Source: Brachionus manjavacas
Lineage: Eukaryota > Rotifera > Eurotatoria > Ploima > Brachionidae
DNA length: 64,000 nt
Direction: 5' to 3'
NCBI GenBank assembly: GCA_019054805.1
Contig: JAHQIY010000006.1
Span: 2,480,001 to 2,544,000, forward strand
Shown: in pieces, positions 13,401 to 24,238 of the stretch
Layout: each line of letters starts with the position of its first letter
Numbering within the stretch: the first letter of the stretch is position 1
Program-made: the position numbers and the translations under genes
Notes under the pieces: generated by a model
What the model saw: only the letters and a program-made list of their open reading frames with translations
Told to the model about the DNA's origin: nothing
Database searches by the model: none

Positions 13401-14009
13401 TTAAAATCATGCTATCATAAGCATGACTAAGTGTTTGATTTTTAATCAAAATCCTCTGTCAATTTGGTGTTGATTTTAATTTTTCTGATAAAAAGAATTA
13501 AGAAAAAATAATTTAAAAAAAAATTTAAAAATCAAAATCTTAATTAAATAATGATAACGGTATTTTGAAAGTGATTTGGATAGCAAAGATATAATTTTAT
13601 TTTTTAATTTAGACTTTTCCAGAATTAGAGACTTAAATATTTGATAAATTTTCATTTTTAAAATTCATTTTTGAAGTGTTAAAATAATTGCTTTTTAGAC
13701 TTTGCAAATCATAAATCACATTATTTTGTGATATAAAATTGAGTTATAAATCGCCAAAAAAATCACAAATTTGTAATTTAAGGATCATCAACTACATAGC
13801 GCCTTGCTAATTAAAACTTTAAAAATATGGAAAAAATCAAATTTAAACTTTTTTAATATTTTTTGTCAAAACTTAAAAATCGAAATGTTAAATCCATTTG
13901 TTCTTTTGAGATAAAAATTAACTATTATTCCAGAGTTAGAGACTTAATTATTTACTAGTTCATAAATATGACTTTTTAAGAAATATTTATTAACATTAAT
14001 TTCCGAATC
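7407..14009. other. 6.6 kb gene-poor AT-rich region
   Basis: I see no convincing exon. A 65-codon open frame at 8602-8799 has low complexity, no start context and no recognisable motif. A tRNA-like repeat fragment near 12590-12655 is the only feature with structure. Confidence 0.5.
12590..12655 (-). repeat. tRNA-derived SINE-like fragment
   Basis: On the minus strand the segment starts TTTGGTGTAGCGG, which resembles a pol III A box (as in TGGTGTAGTGG), and continues with GGTTCTTTGAGCACA. A diverged copy lies at 27840-27930 in the same orientation. The clover-leaf does not close, so this is not a functional tRNA. Confidence 0.35.
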
Positions 14010-14102
14010 TAATTGTAAAATGACATATTTTCGATAGAAAATAAAAAATTTATTTTGATCTTTTGTATGTATTTTGCATTAATTATTCTTTTTATTTAAT
14101 AG

Positions 14103-14312
14103 AATATTAAATTCAAACATTTTGATTAGGAATTAAATGCATGTGATTTGCGAAATTTTGGTGACTTCATTACACTTAACAATCTTAATATGTCATCAAC
14201 TTCTGTTCAATCGATAGAAAATTTTAAACTAAAGAAATATTTATTTGAAATGAAAAAATCAAAATTCAAATAGAGAAATTTTTAAACAAAAATCCTGATT
14301 CAAAAAAACTTT
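14103..14312 (+). pseudogene. Shard of exon 4 of the CHPF-like gene
   Basis: This matches the 5' part of exon 4 of the intact gene at 36436-36124, including the acceptor TTTATTTAATAG, the words ATGTCATCAACTTCTGTTC and TTTAAACTAAAGAAATATT, and about 90 bp of upstream intron. It has base changes and at least one frame-breaking indel after GAAATGAAAAAATC. The homology stops abruptly near 14312. The other four exons are absent, so it cannot make a glycosyltransferase. It is an edge product of the inverted duplication. Confidence 0.85.
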
Positions 14313-14660
14313 GACAGCTTTTTTACGAATCGTTTAACGCACAACTCAAAAGTAATAATTTTGAGTATGTTCAACCATCAGTGGGATACCCCGCAATGGG
14401 TTCCGCCCAAATCAGGCAGTTCAAAATCAGTTCCTTCCAGCGTTTTTAGCGTATTTACACTCTTTCCAACAACAACATCAGCACTCGAACCAACAAAATT
14501 AAAATACTGATCTTTCGAATCCATCACAATCACCAAAAACGAAAGTACACGACCCTAAAGCAAGCCAAATTTTACCTCATAAAAACCAGTCACATAAACG
14601 TACATGATTTACCTCGCCATTAGATAAAGAAAGTAACCTTAATCAAGAACAAATGAAATA
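14313..14660 (+). pseudogene. Decayed Gln/Ser/Pro-rich coding fragment, probably of a mobile element
   Basis: This stretch is unique to the left arm and richer in GC than its surroundings. In one frame it reads QPSVGYPAMGSAQIRQF; after a one-base shift it continues with Gln- and His-rich sequence and ends with FTSPLDKESNLNQEQ. There are at least two stops and one frameshift. The composition suggests a gag-like or ORF1-like protein, but no diagnostic motif is present. It replaces the rest of the CHPF-like gene. Confidence 0.4.
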
Positions 14661-15671
14661 TTTTATCAAATTTTTTTTTCTTTGAATAAGTAATAAACTT
14701 TTATTTAAAATTGCCACGAGGAAAATGTGATCAGATATTCACATTTTTTGAAGTCAGTGATATCACTACAACGTTTTTAACATAACTTGTGATCAAAATT
14801 TCGACAAAAATAAAAAATAATGTTATTTCATATTTTACTAACCACTCCTTTCATTCTTAAAAATTCCTTATAGATTGTGCAAAAAAAAGCCAAACTTTTG
14901 TATCTTGATGATAAGCGTCATTTTCGTTTTCAAAATTTTGTAATACAGCAATAAATGAATCCAAGGGTAAACATTTTTGGAAATCATTTGAATTATCTAA
15001 TCTTTTTATTCAAAAACTGAAAGGTTTTAAAAATTTTCTTAACCAAAAATCATTTTTTTTAATTGATTATTAAGATTAATCAAATATATTTTGAAATATA
15101 TGTTTATTATTAGAATAAAACTTTTGAATAAAACAGCTAATTTAGAAACAAATAAAATATTTAACAATCGGAAATTCTTTGATTTTGATTTCAACATTCA
15201 TTGTTAATTTATTGTTAATTATAAGTTAACAATAAAATAGAATTAAAAAAAAAAAAAATTTAAATCAGGAAAAATATGAAATTTGCGAAAATGACTTAGA
15301 AATACCTGATGCAGTCTTTAGCTTTTAAATCTACGAAATCTCAAGTCTGAAGTTTTAATTTCATAAATCAAAAATCAAACAATATTAATTCCTAACTATA
15401 GAAATTTCTTAAGATAAAATGTTATAATAAAAACATAAAATCTTTTCATAATATATTTATGTTTATTAAAGCTAATTTGTTTTATTTAATTTCATTTAAT
15501 AATTAAGCAATAAGTTTTTAAAATGAAATTAAAATAAATTTAAAATGTTTTCTTGATGAAATTATTTACTGATTTTGCTATAAATATTTGAAAGTCTAAA
15601 TTATCAGATTAAAAAAAAAAAGTTAAAACTGACTGAATTAAATAACTCAGAAAAAAACCACTAATAACAAC

Positions 15672-18600
15672 ATGAGATTAAGACTTTTAGTGTATTTTAC
15701 TTTTTAATTATATTTAAAATAATCACTTCCAAGACCATTGAACAGAGTAAATTGTTGAACAAATTTTTTGGAGTCTTTTGTCTGATGATTTTATTTAGAC
15801 AATTCGAGTCAAAATTTTACAGCATTGAACAGTTTTGAAATTCAAATTGAAAATAGAACTGATTTTTTCCGGAACAATTTAATTTGTCGTTTATGTACTC
15901 CGGAAATCAAAACCAAAGAAGATTTTATCGCAGAAAATTGAATGTGAAAAATTCAGCTGAAATCTATACATTGGATGGAGAAACTTCCCAGCCAGTCAAA
16001 TACAATAAACACAGTCAAGTTTAAATAGAATTAAAATAATAAAAAAATTTTGTTTAATTAATTTAATGTTAAAGGACGGAGAAGACTATGATATGGAAGG
16101 CGGTAGGGGTTATGCAAGACTGATTAAAAATCAAGATGATGAAAATTCATTCAGTGTGGTTTGTTTCTATTTGATTGATTGAATACTAAGATTAATTTTG
16201 AAATTTGATTTTTAGATGGCCACATTTCATTCAGATGATGAATCCGAAACATTGTTGGATATTTTACCTGATAGTTTGATTCAAGAACGAAGCAAAAGGG
16301 ATTTGAATAACAAATTTACCAAACGAAATAAACATGTGATACAAAAACGAGAATTAATTGTTCCATTTGTGATCGATGACTTGAAATTGAGAAAAAATTT
16401 TACACTTAAACCTAGAGCAAAGCGAGCAGTCAATGGTCAACCGATTGAATTTGATGTAGAACTATTACTAGTGACAGATACGAGTGTTTTAGAAAAGTTT
16501 CAAAAACTGGCCGACACTACTGACGATCAAAAAGTATTTGCTTTGATGAGACACTATTATTCTCATCTAATAAATGGTGTGAATCAACGATACCAAGAGT
16601 CTTTGGAAAATGATCCAGACATGAGAATTAACATTGTCTTAACCAGTCTATTGATCATAACTGTAATTTATCAAACCTAAGCCAAAGCTTAAATAAAAAT
16701 TAAAAAATTAGTAAATTTTATTAATTCTGCATTTTTCATTTAAGGAAACAAAAGACGAACAATGGCTGAGCAGTCAAGAAAGTGGCGATTTGAATTATCC
16801 TATTTATAATGGCAAGCAAACGCTAGTTACTGACAGAACTTTGCAAAATTTTGCCAATTTTATAAACTCAAAGCAATTTTCATTTGAATTTGACCATGCG
16901 GCAGCGCTATTCGAGTAAGTTTGAAAAAAATATATATCTTTGCTGTGATCACTCATAAATAGACATTTATTCTTCAAAATACATTTTAACTATTGCCTGA
17001 GTTAAAAAAATATGCTTTTTTCAATTGTCCATCAAAATATTAAATAACATAATAAATGTTCATTTAAATTCTATTTTAATGACTATTTAAATACGATATT
17101 TAGAAAGAGAGTGTATAGAGGAAATGATTTAAAAATCATTTGAGGATAATAAAAAGGAATTACAGTGGCAAATGTTTCAGAATTCGTTAAAGTTTAATTC
17201 CAAAAAAATAGAAAAATATTTTAGTATAATTAGAAAAATACTTTGTTTGATCTAAAATTGAGACAACTAATATTACAAAGATTTTAATTTTAGTTGGCAT
17301 TAATTTATCTTTTATTTTAATCTTTTCAATAATTTCCTGGATTTTCCACGAGAAATAGAGAAAGATAATTCTGAAAATTCTGACAATGTGTTCCATGTAA
17401 AGTTTATAAAAACATTCTGGAAAAATATTTTTCTGTTTTCAATAATTAATTTTTTTATAATAAAGAATTTTTTTACTTTAAATTCTTCTAGAAAAAACTT
17501 GTTATTTTTATTTAGAAATTAAATAACAAGTTCTGAAATTTTATAAAACTATTCTCTTTACAAAGCATGGAATTCAGATTTGAATATTCTTTTCAAATCT
17601 AAAATGCATTTAGAAATTTAAACTCATTTTAGAATTAATTTTCAAATTAATTGGTTTTAATTTTAAAAGCAAAGAGTTATTATCCAACGATATTTCATTG
17701 CCAATATCACAACGTGCTGGTACAGCTGGCTATTGTCCTGGTACCATATGTTCCAATCTGAAATTTTCAATCAATGAAGATTTCGGTGGATTTTCTAATA
17801 TGATTGTAAGTTTTAAATTTGGAATCAAATAGCAATCAAATAATAAAAATAATTTCAATCTTTCTTATTAACTTAGGTTATTGCTCATGAGCTTGGTCAT
17901 AATTTGGGCGCTGCTCATGACGACTTTTTTGCACAATGCATACCAACTCAAAATCAACGCTTCATTATGGCTTCATCATTAACAGGAGGAAATCTGAATC
18001 GTTTTTCGTCATGTTCGATTGAACAATTCAAAAGTCTTCTTTTGAATCCTAGCTTGACGTAAAATAACAACATCAATTTTTAGCTATTTTTTTAAATTTT
18101 TTTGCCTAATTTCAGTGGTGCTTCTCAACAGGCTCAATGTTTATTAAATAAAGCTCAAAATTTAGCTGAAAACAAGATCACCAAAGACAAACAACCAGGC
18201 GAATTCCTTTCAGCTGACGACCAGTGCAAAATGATTCATGGGCCTACTGCATCTTTTTGCACGGTATGCTTTTTATTACACAATAATAATTACTTTGAAG
18301 CAATTTTTTTATTCTTTTTCTAAAATTCTAAAAGATAAATTCGAATTCATTATGTCAAATTCTTTATTGCCGCAGAAATGCGACAACATCTATTTGTGAA
18401 GGAAGAACTGGTGCAGCAGATGGTACATTATGCGATTCGGGTAAGGTTTGTCAACTTGGTGTATGCTCTCCAAAAGCAAACACTAAACGTGGAACTTGCC
18501 TTTTTGGTGATGGACTTGTTACACAAGAAATAACTGGCCTAAAGTTAACTTCTCCTCAAATGAAATGTGTTGATTTTTTCAAATTAATCGAACAAGCTGG

Positions 18601-19626
18601 TCAATCAATAAGTGGATACTGTTCAGATGCTTTGTTTGGTGATACATGTTGTCAAAGCTGCAAAAGTAATTTATCTTGAAAATTTTTAAAATTTTTTCTT
18701 GTAATCAGATGATTTTTAATTTTTTTTTTGAAGAGTACAATGCTTTGGTCTGCAAGGATTCTTACTGGAATTGCTTAGCGGATGCACAATTTTGTGATGT
18801 CAAAAAAGTTTTTACAAATGGAGGATTTGAGTTTGTAAGAGATGTTTGTTCCAAGAGTTGTGGCGATTGTTCACCAACTCCCTTAACATGTCAACAAGCA
18901 AATAATATATGCCAAAATGATGCCACCTGTTCAAACACCAATGTTGCTAACAATTCGTTATTTGGTTTTCGTTGTTCTTGCAAATCAGGATATTCAGGTG
19001 AATTGTGTGAAACCAGAATTTCGGACAATTGTTCGCCAAATCCGTGTAATAATGGTGGAACATGTCAGCAATTTGGAAGTACCGGATACATTTGTTTATG
19101 TCCAAATCAATGTTCGGGATACAATTGTTCTGAATGTTCAAATAACTCAGTCAGTAGTTCATCTATGTCATCAACACCTTCAACGACAGCTGAAACTATT
19201 ACTCGTCCACAAGATGAAGATTTTGACAGGGCAGCATGCGAGTACTACAAATCACAAGATCTTTGTGAGCAAAATGCCTTTATTGGTTCAAAACCTATCA
19301 AAGAAGCTTGTCCGATTACTTGCAGTAATCAACTGAAAACAACTGCCAAACCTGTTTCTCCATCAACAGACATTAATACGGAAATTTGTAAATATTACAA
19401 ATCAATAGGTTTATGTGATCAAAATGCCTTCATTGGATCATTGACAATCAAAGAAGCATGTGCCAAAACATGCAACAACATTGAGTCAACTACTTTAACA
19501 ACAACAACAACTTTATCTTCGTGTCAAGATGAATTTCCAGAAAGCTGTGTACTTTGGTCAAACTACTGCTCTCTACTAAATCAATTGCCAAATAATCCAT
19601 GCAAAAAAACATGTGCATTTTGTTGA
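15672..19626 (+). pseudogene. ADAM/ADAMTS-like metalloprotease, left-arm copy, frameshifted in exons 1 and 2
   Basis: The ten exons match the right-arm gene: 15672-about 15746, 15799-16018, 16075-16158, 16216-16662, 16745-16914, 17670-17805, 17877-18058, 18116-18263, 18335-18665 and 18734-19626. Every splice site is kept. Two single-base losses in T runs break it. One is in the signal peptide (five T here, six on the right), where the frame stops after about 11 codons. The other is in exon 2 (six T against seven). From exon 3 on the frame is fully open and includes the zinc motif HELGHNLGAAHDD. If translation began at the exon 4 ATG, the product would lack its signal peptide. Either this copy is a young pseudogene, or the two losses are homopolymer errors in the assembly and the gene is real. 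A point change turns GTTAAAATAG into GTTTAAATAG, but that lies in intron 2 and does no coding harm. Confidence 0.8.
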
Positions 19627-20589
19627 TATTTTTTTGGTTTTTTCAAAATTTTAAATGACTTAAAATTATTTTATTTTTATTTTTTTTCAAAATTAAATAA
19701 AACTTTTAAATTTTAAATTAAAAATGTTTGTCAAATATCAAAATACTCTCTATTTTTAGATCAAGGCAAATCAAATTTACTCAAAATAATCAAATAAATT
19801 AAAATTTATAAACTTTATCTTTTTTTAAAATCCGAAATAAAGGATTTAAAAGATTAAAAGATTTAAAGGTTTCCGGACGTTTTTACTGTATAAAATCTTT
19901 AAAAAAAATTTTTTTTCCTATATCAAATCACTAACCAAAATTTTCTCTTTTTCATCAATACTTAATTTTTCAATTTATTTTTTTTATGAATAAACGAAGT
20001 GTTAATCAGTCTAGCAATAGCTAAGGACACTTTTTTACGCTAAGTTTTGTTTTCAATAGCAATTTTCAAAATTTTCAAAATTGTATTTTGTAAAAAAAAT
20101 TCTCATTAATATAAAATTAGTTTATTTAATAAAGTGGTGCCGAACCCAAACAAGTTTTTACAAACAAACACCATGCAAGCATGCGTCTAAAGTATGTTTT
20201 CCAAAACCAGTAAATAACAACCTTCCCTCCTTATTTAAGATGTATCAACGTCCTTAAGACTTGGAATCTGTTCCTCGTCCTCTATTACATGTACCACTTT
20301 CAATTGAGATTCGATTTGACTAGGTTCATTATCTTGCACACCTTCTAAAAGAATTTTCTTGAAATAACTACGGTTCCTAGACAGTTCCCTTTTCTAATTA
20401 TCCACAGTCTCTTTTGTCCCTTTGACAGCAATAACACGATATGGCTAAGGCCTATACCTCGCCTTAGAATTGTTTAGTATAGGAATGTGATTTGATTGTG
20501 GAGCAGAGTTGTAGGCTCAAATAAATACATTCAGCTCTTTTCACCAGTTCTTTCGAGTCATTTGACTTAAAAGAGAAATTTATCTGATT

Positions 20590-22000
20590 CTGAAGCATCC
20601 GTAGAAATTTTATCAAAAAAGAGCAATAAAAGCGTATTATCAAGCATCCGTAATTCTAAATTAACTGAAGATCGTAATTGGGTTTTAGTATTTTGGATTG
20701 ACGAGAAAAAATTTTCAGTGGAACCATATATTTGTGTTCATTTGAAAAATGGAGAAAAATTAAAAATTTGCGAAAAGCATGAAATTTCTTATGGAAAAGG
20801 GACTTATTTAGGATTAATTAAAACTTGTTACTTAAAATTTATCTTACAAGTGAATTTTGTGTCTATACTTATAAAAAAAAAAGATGAAACTCTCAATCCA
20901 ACACGCAATTCTGAATTTAATAAAAATGAAAAGCACAATGAAATCAATCATCAAAAAAAAATGAAAGAACAGGAGTTGGAAATATTAAAATACAAAACAA
21001 TATTGATTCAACTGCACAAGCAGCTAGATGATGAAAAGACCAAAAACAGCGAGCTTACAAAAAATAAGTCGATCTCAAAGAGAGCCTGTCGAAACATGAG
21101 AAAACATTTGGTAAATTTTGTTCTTTTTTTTTTTAAATTTTTTCTATTGATAGCCGCTAAAATAGCTACCAGGAACGGCAAAAAATCATATGATTGTGAT
21201 CCTGACAGATGAATTGCCTTTCCAGCAAGTTTTTTTTGGAAGCCTAGTTCAAGTCTAAATTATTAAAATGAAAGTCCAAGCCACGACTTTAAGTAATAAA
21301 AAAATTTCAAAGAAATAATTCCGACTTTGACTTTGAAATTTTTTTTTATAATTTAAAGTCTTGGCTTGGACTTTTATTTTAATAATTTAGACTTGAACCA
21401 GGCAATCGAAAAAACTTACTGATCATAACTTTCAGAAACATCTTATTTGTAAAAAAAATCTTTAAATTTAATAAAGCATTCGTCTAAAATAAATTTTTAA
21501 TAAAATATTTAGATAGAGATGAAATTAATCGAATCTTAACCATGTGCAAGATTTTTTAAAACTTGTTTTCATTCAAAAATAACAATTATATACCACCATT
21601 GGTTTCATTTTCAAAAGAGATCCCAAATTTTCTCATGCCTTCTGATCAAGAGACAAAGATAAGGGTTTAGTGAAACTGGCGATCTTAATGGTCAAAAAGC
21701 TTTCCGAGAGACTGTTTCAATACTAATCAATAAAACCGATTTATTATCGAAATCAGCATCACAAATAATCAAAGAATATCCACATAAATCCCTTAGAAGG
21801 TTTTTTAAATAAAAAACAAAAATAAATTTTAATTAATTTTTTAAAGAGCTTCTCAGACGAAATGACAAATCTTTTTCAATATGCAAGCGAAGTTTAGCAC
21901 TCAACTCATTAGTACATGACACTCGAAAATCTCAAAAAAAAGTATTATCTAAAATAGAAAATTATGGTAAACAACTAAATGATTCCGATATTAGAGATAC
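20590..22000 (+). pseudogene. Decayed gene: N-terminal domain, coiled coil and helical region
   Basis: Broken open stretches follow one another on the plus strand. About 20590-20830 reads SVEILSKKSN, then WVLVFWIDEKKFSVEPYICV, resembling in style the N-terminal part of some BEN-domain proteins. About 20890-21110 is a charged coiled coil (MKEQELEILKYKTILIQLHK). About 21670-22000 is helical, with a probable 51 bp intron near 21800. A MITE sits in the middle at 21242-21403. Stops and gaps are frequent. The string lies just inside the left edge of the loop, next to an AT-hook ORF that may be its C-terminus. It may be a host DNA-binding protein or a transposon accessory gene. I cannot assign a function. 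Confidence 0.45.
21242..21403. repeat. 162 bp palindromic MITE
   Basis: The ends GCCTAGTTCAAGTCTAAATT and AATTTAGACTTGAACCAGGC form long inverted repeats, and most of the element folds back on itself, with AAGTCCAAGCCA matching TGGCTTGGACTT. There is no coding capacity. Its GACTT/AAGTC words link it to the repeats at 1-131 and 1593-1791. It interrupts the decayed coiled-coil gene. Confidence 0.8.
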
Positions 22001-22089
22001 CGTATTCCTTTGTTCGATAATGCAGCGCCACAACCTAGAACACATCATTGGCGCAGGCGCTATACTAAATAAGTTAAATTCAACTTGTT

Positions 22090-22633
22090 CGTAGATGGAG
22101 GTGAGGAGTCATCCAATTCATCGGATAACTCAAACACTCCACTGCATCATCACCTAGTAATACATCATCAGCTATTAATACATCATCAGATAGTAATGCA
22201 TCATCAGCTAGAACTTCATTGTCAAGTAATAATGCAACACCAGCTAGCAATTTAGTCATCGCGAACAGGCCATCACAAGGCAGATTAGATGTGTCAGGGA
22301 ATAGTCCAGTTTCGACCCGTAACCATAACTTGAATTTAAGACAACATGAGCCAGGCCAAATTTACAGCTTTCCAGTTTTATCTCAAACTAATTACATATC
22401 ATTTATTTCATATTCACAATCATCTGTAATGATACATAGTCGATACCCAAATTTATTTGTGCGCCTGTTCAAACGTTTATAAGTGTTGATCCGTCTACTC
22501 AATTGAATTCAAATCAACTTCAAAAACAAATGCATTAACGCAGCAAGGAAATAATATTGCAAATAATGGTCAAGTAAAGAGACGTGGAAGGCCAAAAGGC
22601 TCTAAAAACAAAAAAAAAACACTGATTAAATAG
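22090..22633 (+). pseudogene. Ser/Thr/Asn-rich reading frame ending in an AT-hook
   Basis: A low-complexity Ser/Thr/Asn region, with five 18 bp repeats near its start, is followed by a moderately complex stretch (LVIANRPSQGRLDVSGNSPV). After a frame break, the sequence closes with KRRGRPKGSKNKKK, a textbook AT-hook that binds the minor groove of AT-rich DNA, and then a stop at about 22632. At least two frame breaks are present (about 22135 and 22480). It is probably the C-terminal half of the gene at 20590-22000 or of the inverted-repeat element. Not expected to be functional as it stands. Confidence 0.5.
22156..22245 (+). repeat. Coding minisatellite, 5 x 18 bp
   Basis: Five tandem units of the type AGTAATACATCATCAGCT, each diverged by a few bases, encode a six-residue Ser/Thr/Asn/Ala repeat. 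The array keeps the 18 bp period with no indel. Confidence 0.75.
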
Positions 22634-23639
22634 TTAATTTCTTATTCTTTTTTATTAATTCTTTCTTTCTGAGTTCTATAAATTAGTCTATTTTTTGAGT
22701 CGTTTTTTTATTTAAATTAAAAATAGCAATTTTTTTTTCGAATGAAGCCGCACCACAAACCGAGTTCAATTTCTTTTTTATTAAAATATTTATTTTTTTT
22801 AATTTTAAATTCTTTTTTATTTTTAAACTTTAATGCGGCACCAAATACATAATTTAAAAAAAAATCCTTTTTTATTTTAAATATTATCCCTTTGCTAAAC
22901 TTAAATAATGCAGCACCATTCTCAAGACCCTGGATATAGTGCATCGCCACAACCCGAAATACGGCTTTGGCGCATGCAACACAAGTTAAGTTGAATTTAA
23001 CATGGGCGAGATTTAGTATAGCGCCTGCGCCAATGATGTGTTCTAGGTTGTGGCGCTGCATTGTCGAACAAGGGAATACGGTAATTCAATGTAATTTAAT
23101 TAATTTAAAAAACTTTATCTATGGAACAATCAATTAATTCAAATATTTTCTTTTTTTTTCATGTTTTTATATTCCCTTTTAAATTTTGTATAATCTAATA
23201 ATTTTTTTTGTATCAGTGTTTTAAAAGAAAATTTAATTTAAATTTGCTTTTTATTTGATAAAATTAATAAATTCAGTTATTTCCCGTGATTTTATACTAC
23301 TTTCTAATCTTGTATTTTCAATTTAATAAATCAATAAGTGTATAAAAAAAACATTTAATAAAAAATTATAATTCAAAAATATTTTTTTTTATAAAACATT
23401 TGTCCTTTAGTTAATTTTACAACCTTTATTTACAATTAAATAATTTTTATTGATATTTTTAAGAATCTTTATAGAAATCAATACAGATTTTTATTGTAAT
23501 TAGAAAGAATTTTTAAAAGTTTTTTTGTAGAATATTTACAGAAAAGAGTAGAAATTATGAAGAAAAAGCGTTCGAAAATCAACAAAAAATCTGTTTAAAT
23601 ACCTTTAAAGATTCTACAAAATATCTGTTAAATTGAGTT

Positions 23640-24010
23640 GACTGGGATGTGAGCTCCAGTCACCACTTTTACAATCTGCTTGAATCTTTCGCATTTCCTA
23701 TTCGATCTTGGCCATAATGAAGTGCTTTTTTGGTGATGTATACATAGGTGTTTACAGTGCGCTCTAAAAGACATTTTATTAAATGGAGACCCATAGTAAC
23801 TCATAATTACTCTCGAAATACCAAGAACTCAATTTACTTCGTCAAGTTTTGAAATGGTTGACTGCGCAGAGATTTATCTCACGCTTTTAACTACTTTGAA
23901 TCTTGTGCGATCGTCAGTGATCAACAACCCATACTCACCAATCGGCAAGGGTCCATAAAATCATAGCTTATTTGATCCCAAACTTTTGTATGCACTTTGT
24001 ACACCACAAA
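23640..24010 (-). pseudogene. Ty3/gypsy-type integrase core relic
   Basis: Minus-strand frames give, in order, WDQISYDFM, LPIGEYGLLITDDRTRF, STISKLDEV, VLGIPRVIMSYYGSPFN and a further ARHL/WP-like block. This is the layout of the retroviral-type integrase core (DFxGP...ITDxxSRF...GxPxxxxSDNGxPF) of Ty3/gypsy elements and related domesticated integrases. At least three stops or frameshifts interrupt it, and in the second catalytic block an expected Asp-Asn is replaced (SYYG). No LTRs, protease or reverse transcriptase were seen nearby. A dead fragment. Confidence 0.75.
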
Positions 24011-24043
24011 CGGATCTTTGCTTTTCTTGCCAGTCAACATCTA

Positions 24044-24238
24044 CAATTTCTACAACTACCAATCTAACCCTCAACCATTTGGTCCGATTCTAACTATTTG
24101 AGACTATTTTCTCAAAAACAATAGGTTGCACTCCAAGGACACTTAGGTATCATAAGAACCAAAGGCTTGCTAATTCGAAGGTCTGGTTTTCAGAATTGGA
24201 CCAAATGGTTGAGGTTAGATTGGTAGTTGTAGAAATTG
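24044..24238. repeat. 195 bp MITE with about 42 bp inverted repeats
   Basis: Ends CAATTTCTACAACTACCAAT and ATTGGTAGTTGTAGAAATTG are exact inverted repeats that extend inward through CTCAACCATTTGGTCC. The centre is non-coding. It abuts the integrase relic. Confidence 0.85.

Larger units (their letters stand above)
14010..20570 (+). repeat. Left arm of a large inverted duplication
   Basis: This arm is the reverse complement of the right arm at about 28135-36535. Matches run through intergenic DNA, introns and exons of the metalloprotease gene, and at the far end through one exon of the CHPF-like gene. The final coding exon (18734-19626) gives the same protein as its right-arm partner. The outer limit is near TGTAAAATGACATATT (about 14016). 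The inner limit is near TTCTTTCGAGTCAT (about 20560). The left arm lacks the right-arm stretch at about 34660-36220, and carries 14313-14640 in its place. It also lacks the TTAA-flanked insertion. Confidence 0.93.
21998..23083. mobile_element. 1.09 kb segment bounded by about 75 bp inverted repeats
   Basis: The left end begins TACCGTATTCC and runs about 75 bp through CAGCGCCACAACC and GGCGCAGGCGCTATAC. The right end is its near-exact reverse complement, ending at 23083. Between them lie a Ser/Thr-rich AT-hook reading frame and, from 22740 to 22960, several repeats of an AATGCRGCACCA-like word. No target-site duplication was found. The left repeat is in frame with the decayed gene upstream, so two readings are open: a DNA transposon with long TIRs, or a host exon copied in inverted orientation. 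Confidence 0.55.

Noticed and set aside
16011-16045. Nonsense change in exon 2 of the left protease copy (GTTTAA against GTTAAA)
   Set aside because: The exon ends at the preceding CAA; the change lies in the intron, just at the donor, which keeps its GT.
18917-19336. 139-codon open frame in another frame of the protease last exon (also 29364-29783)
   Set aside because: Shadow of the Cys-rich coding exon; the main frame carries the domains.
22717-23061. 114-codon minus-strand open frame starting MQRHNLEHIIGAGAIL
   Set aside because: Its first half is the inverted copy of the segment at 21998-22085 and the rest is Lys/Phe/Asn low-complexity sequence; it reflects the inverted repeat, not a gene.
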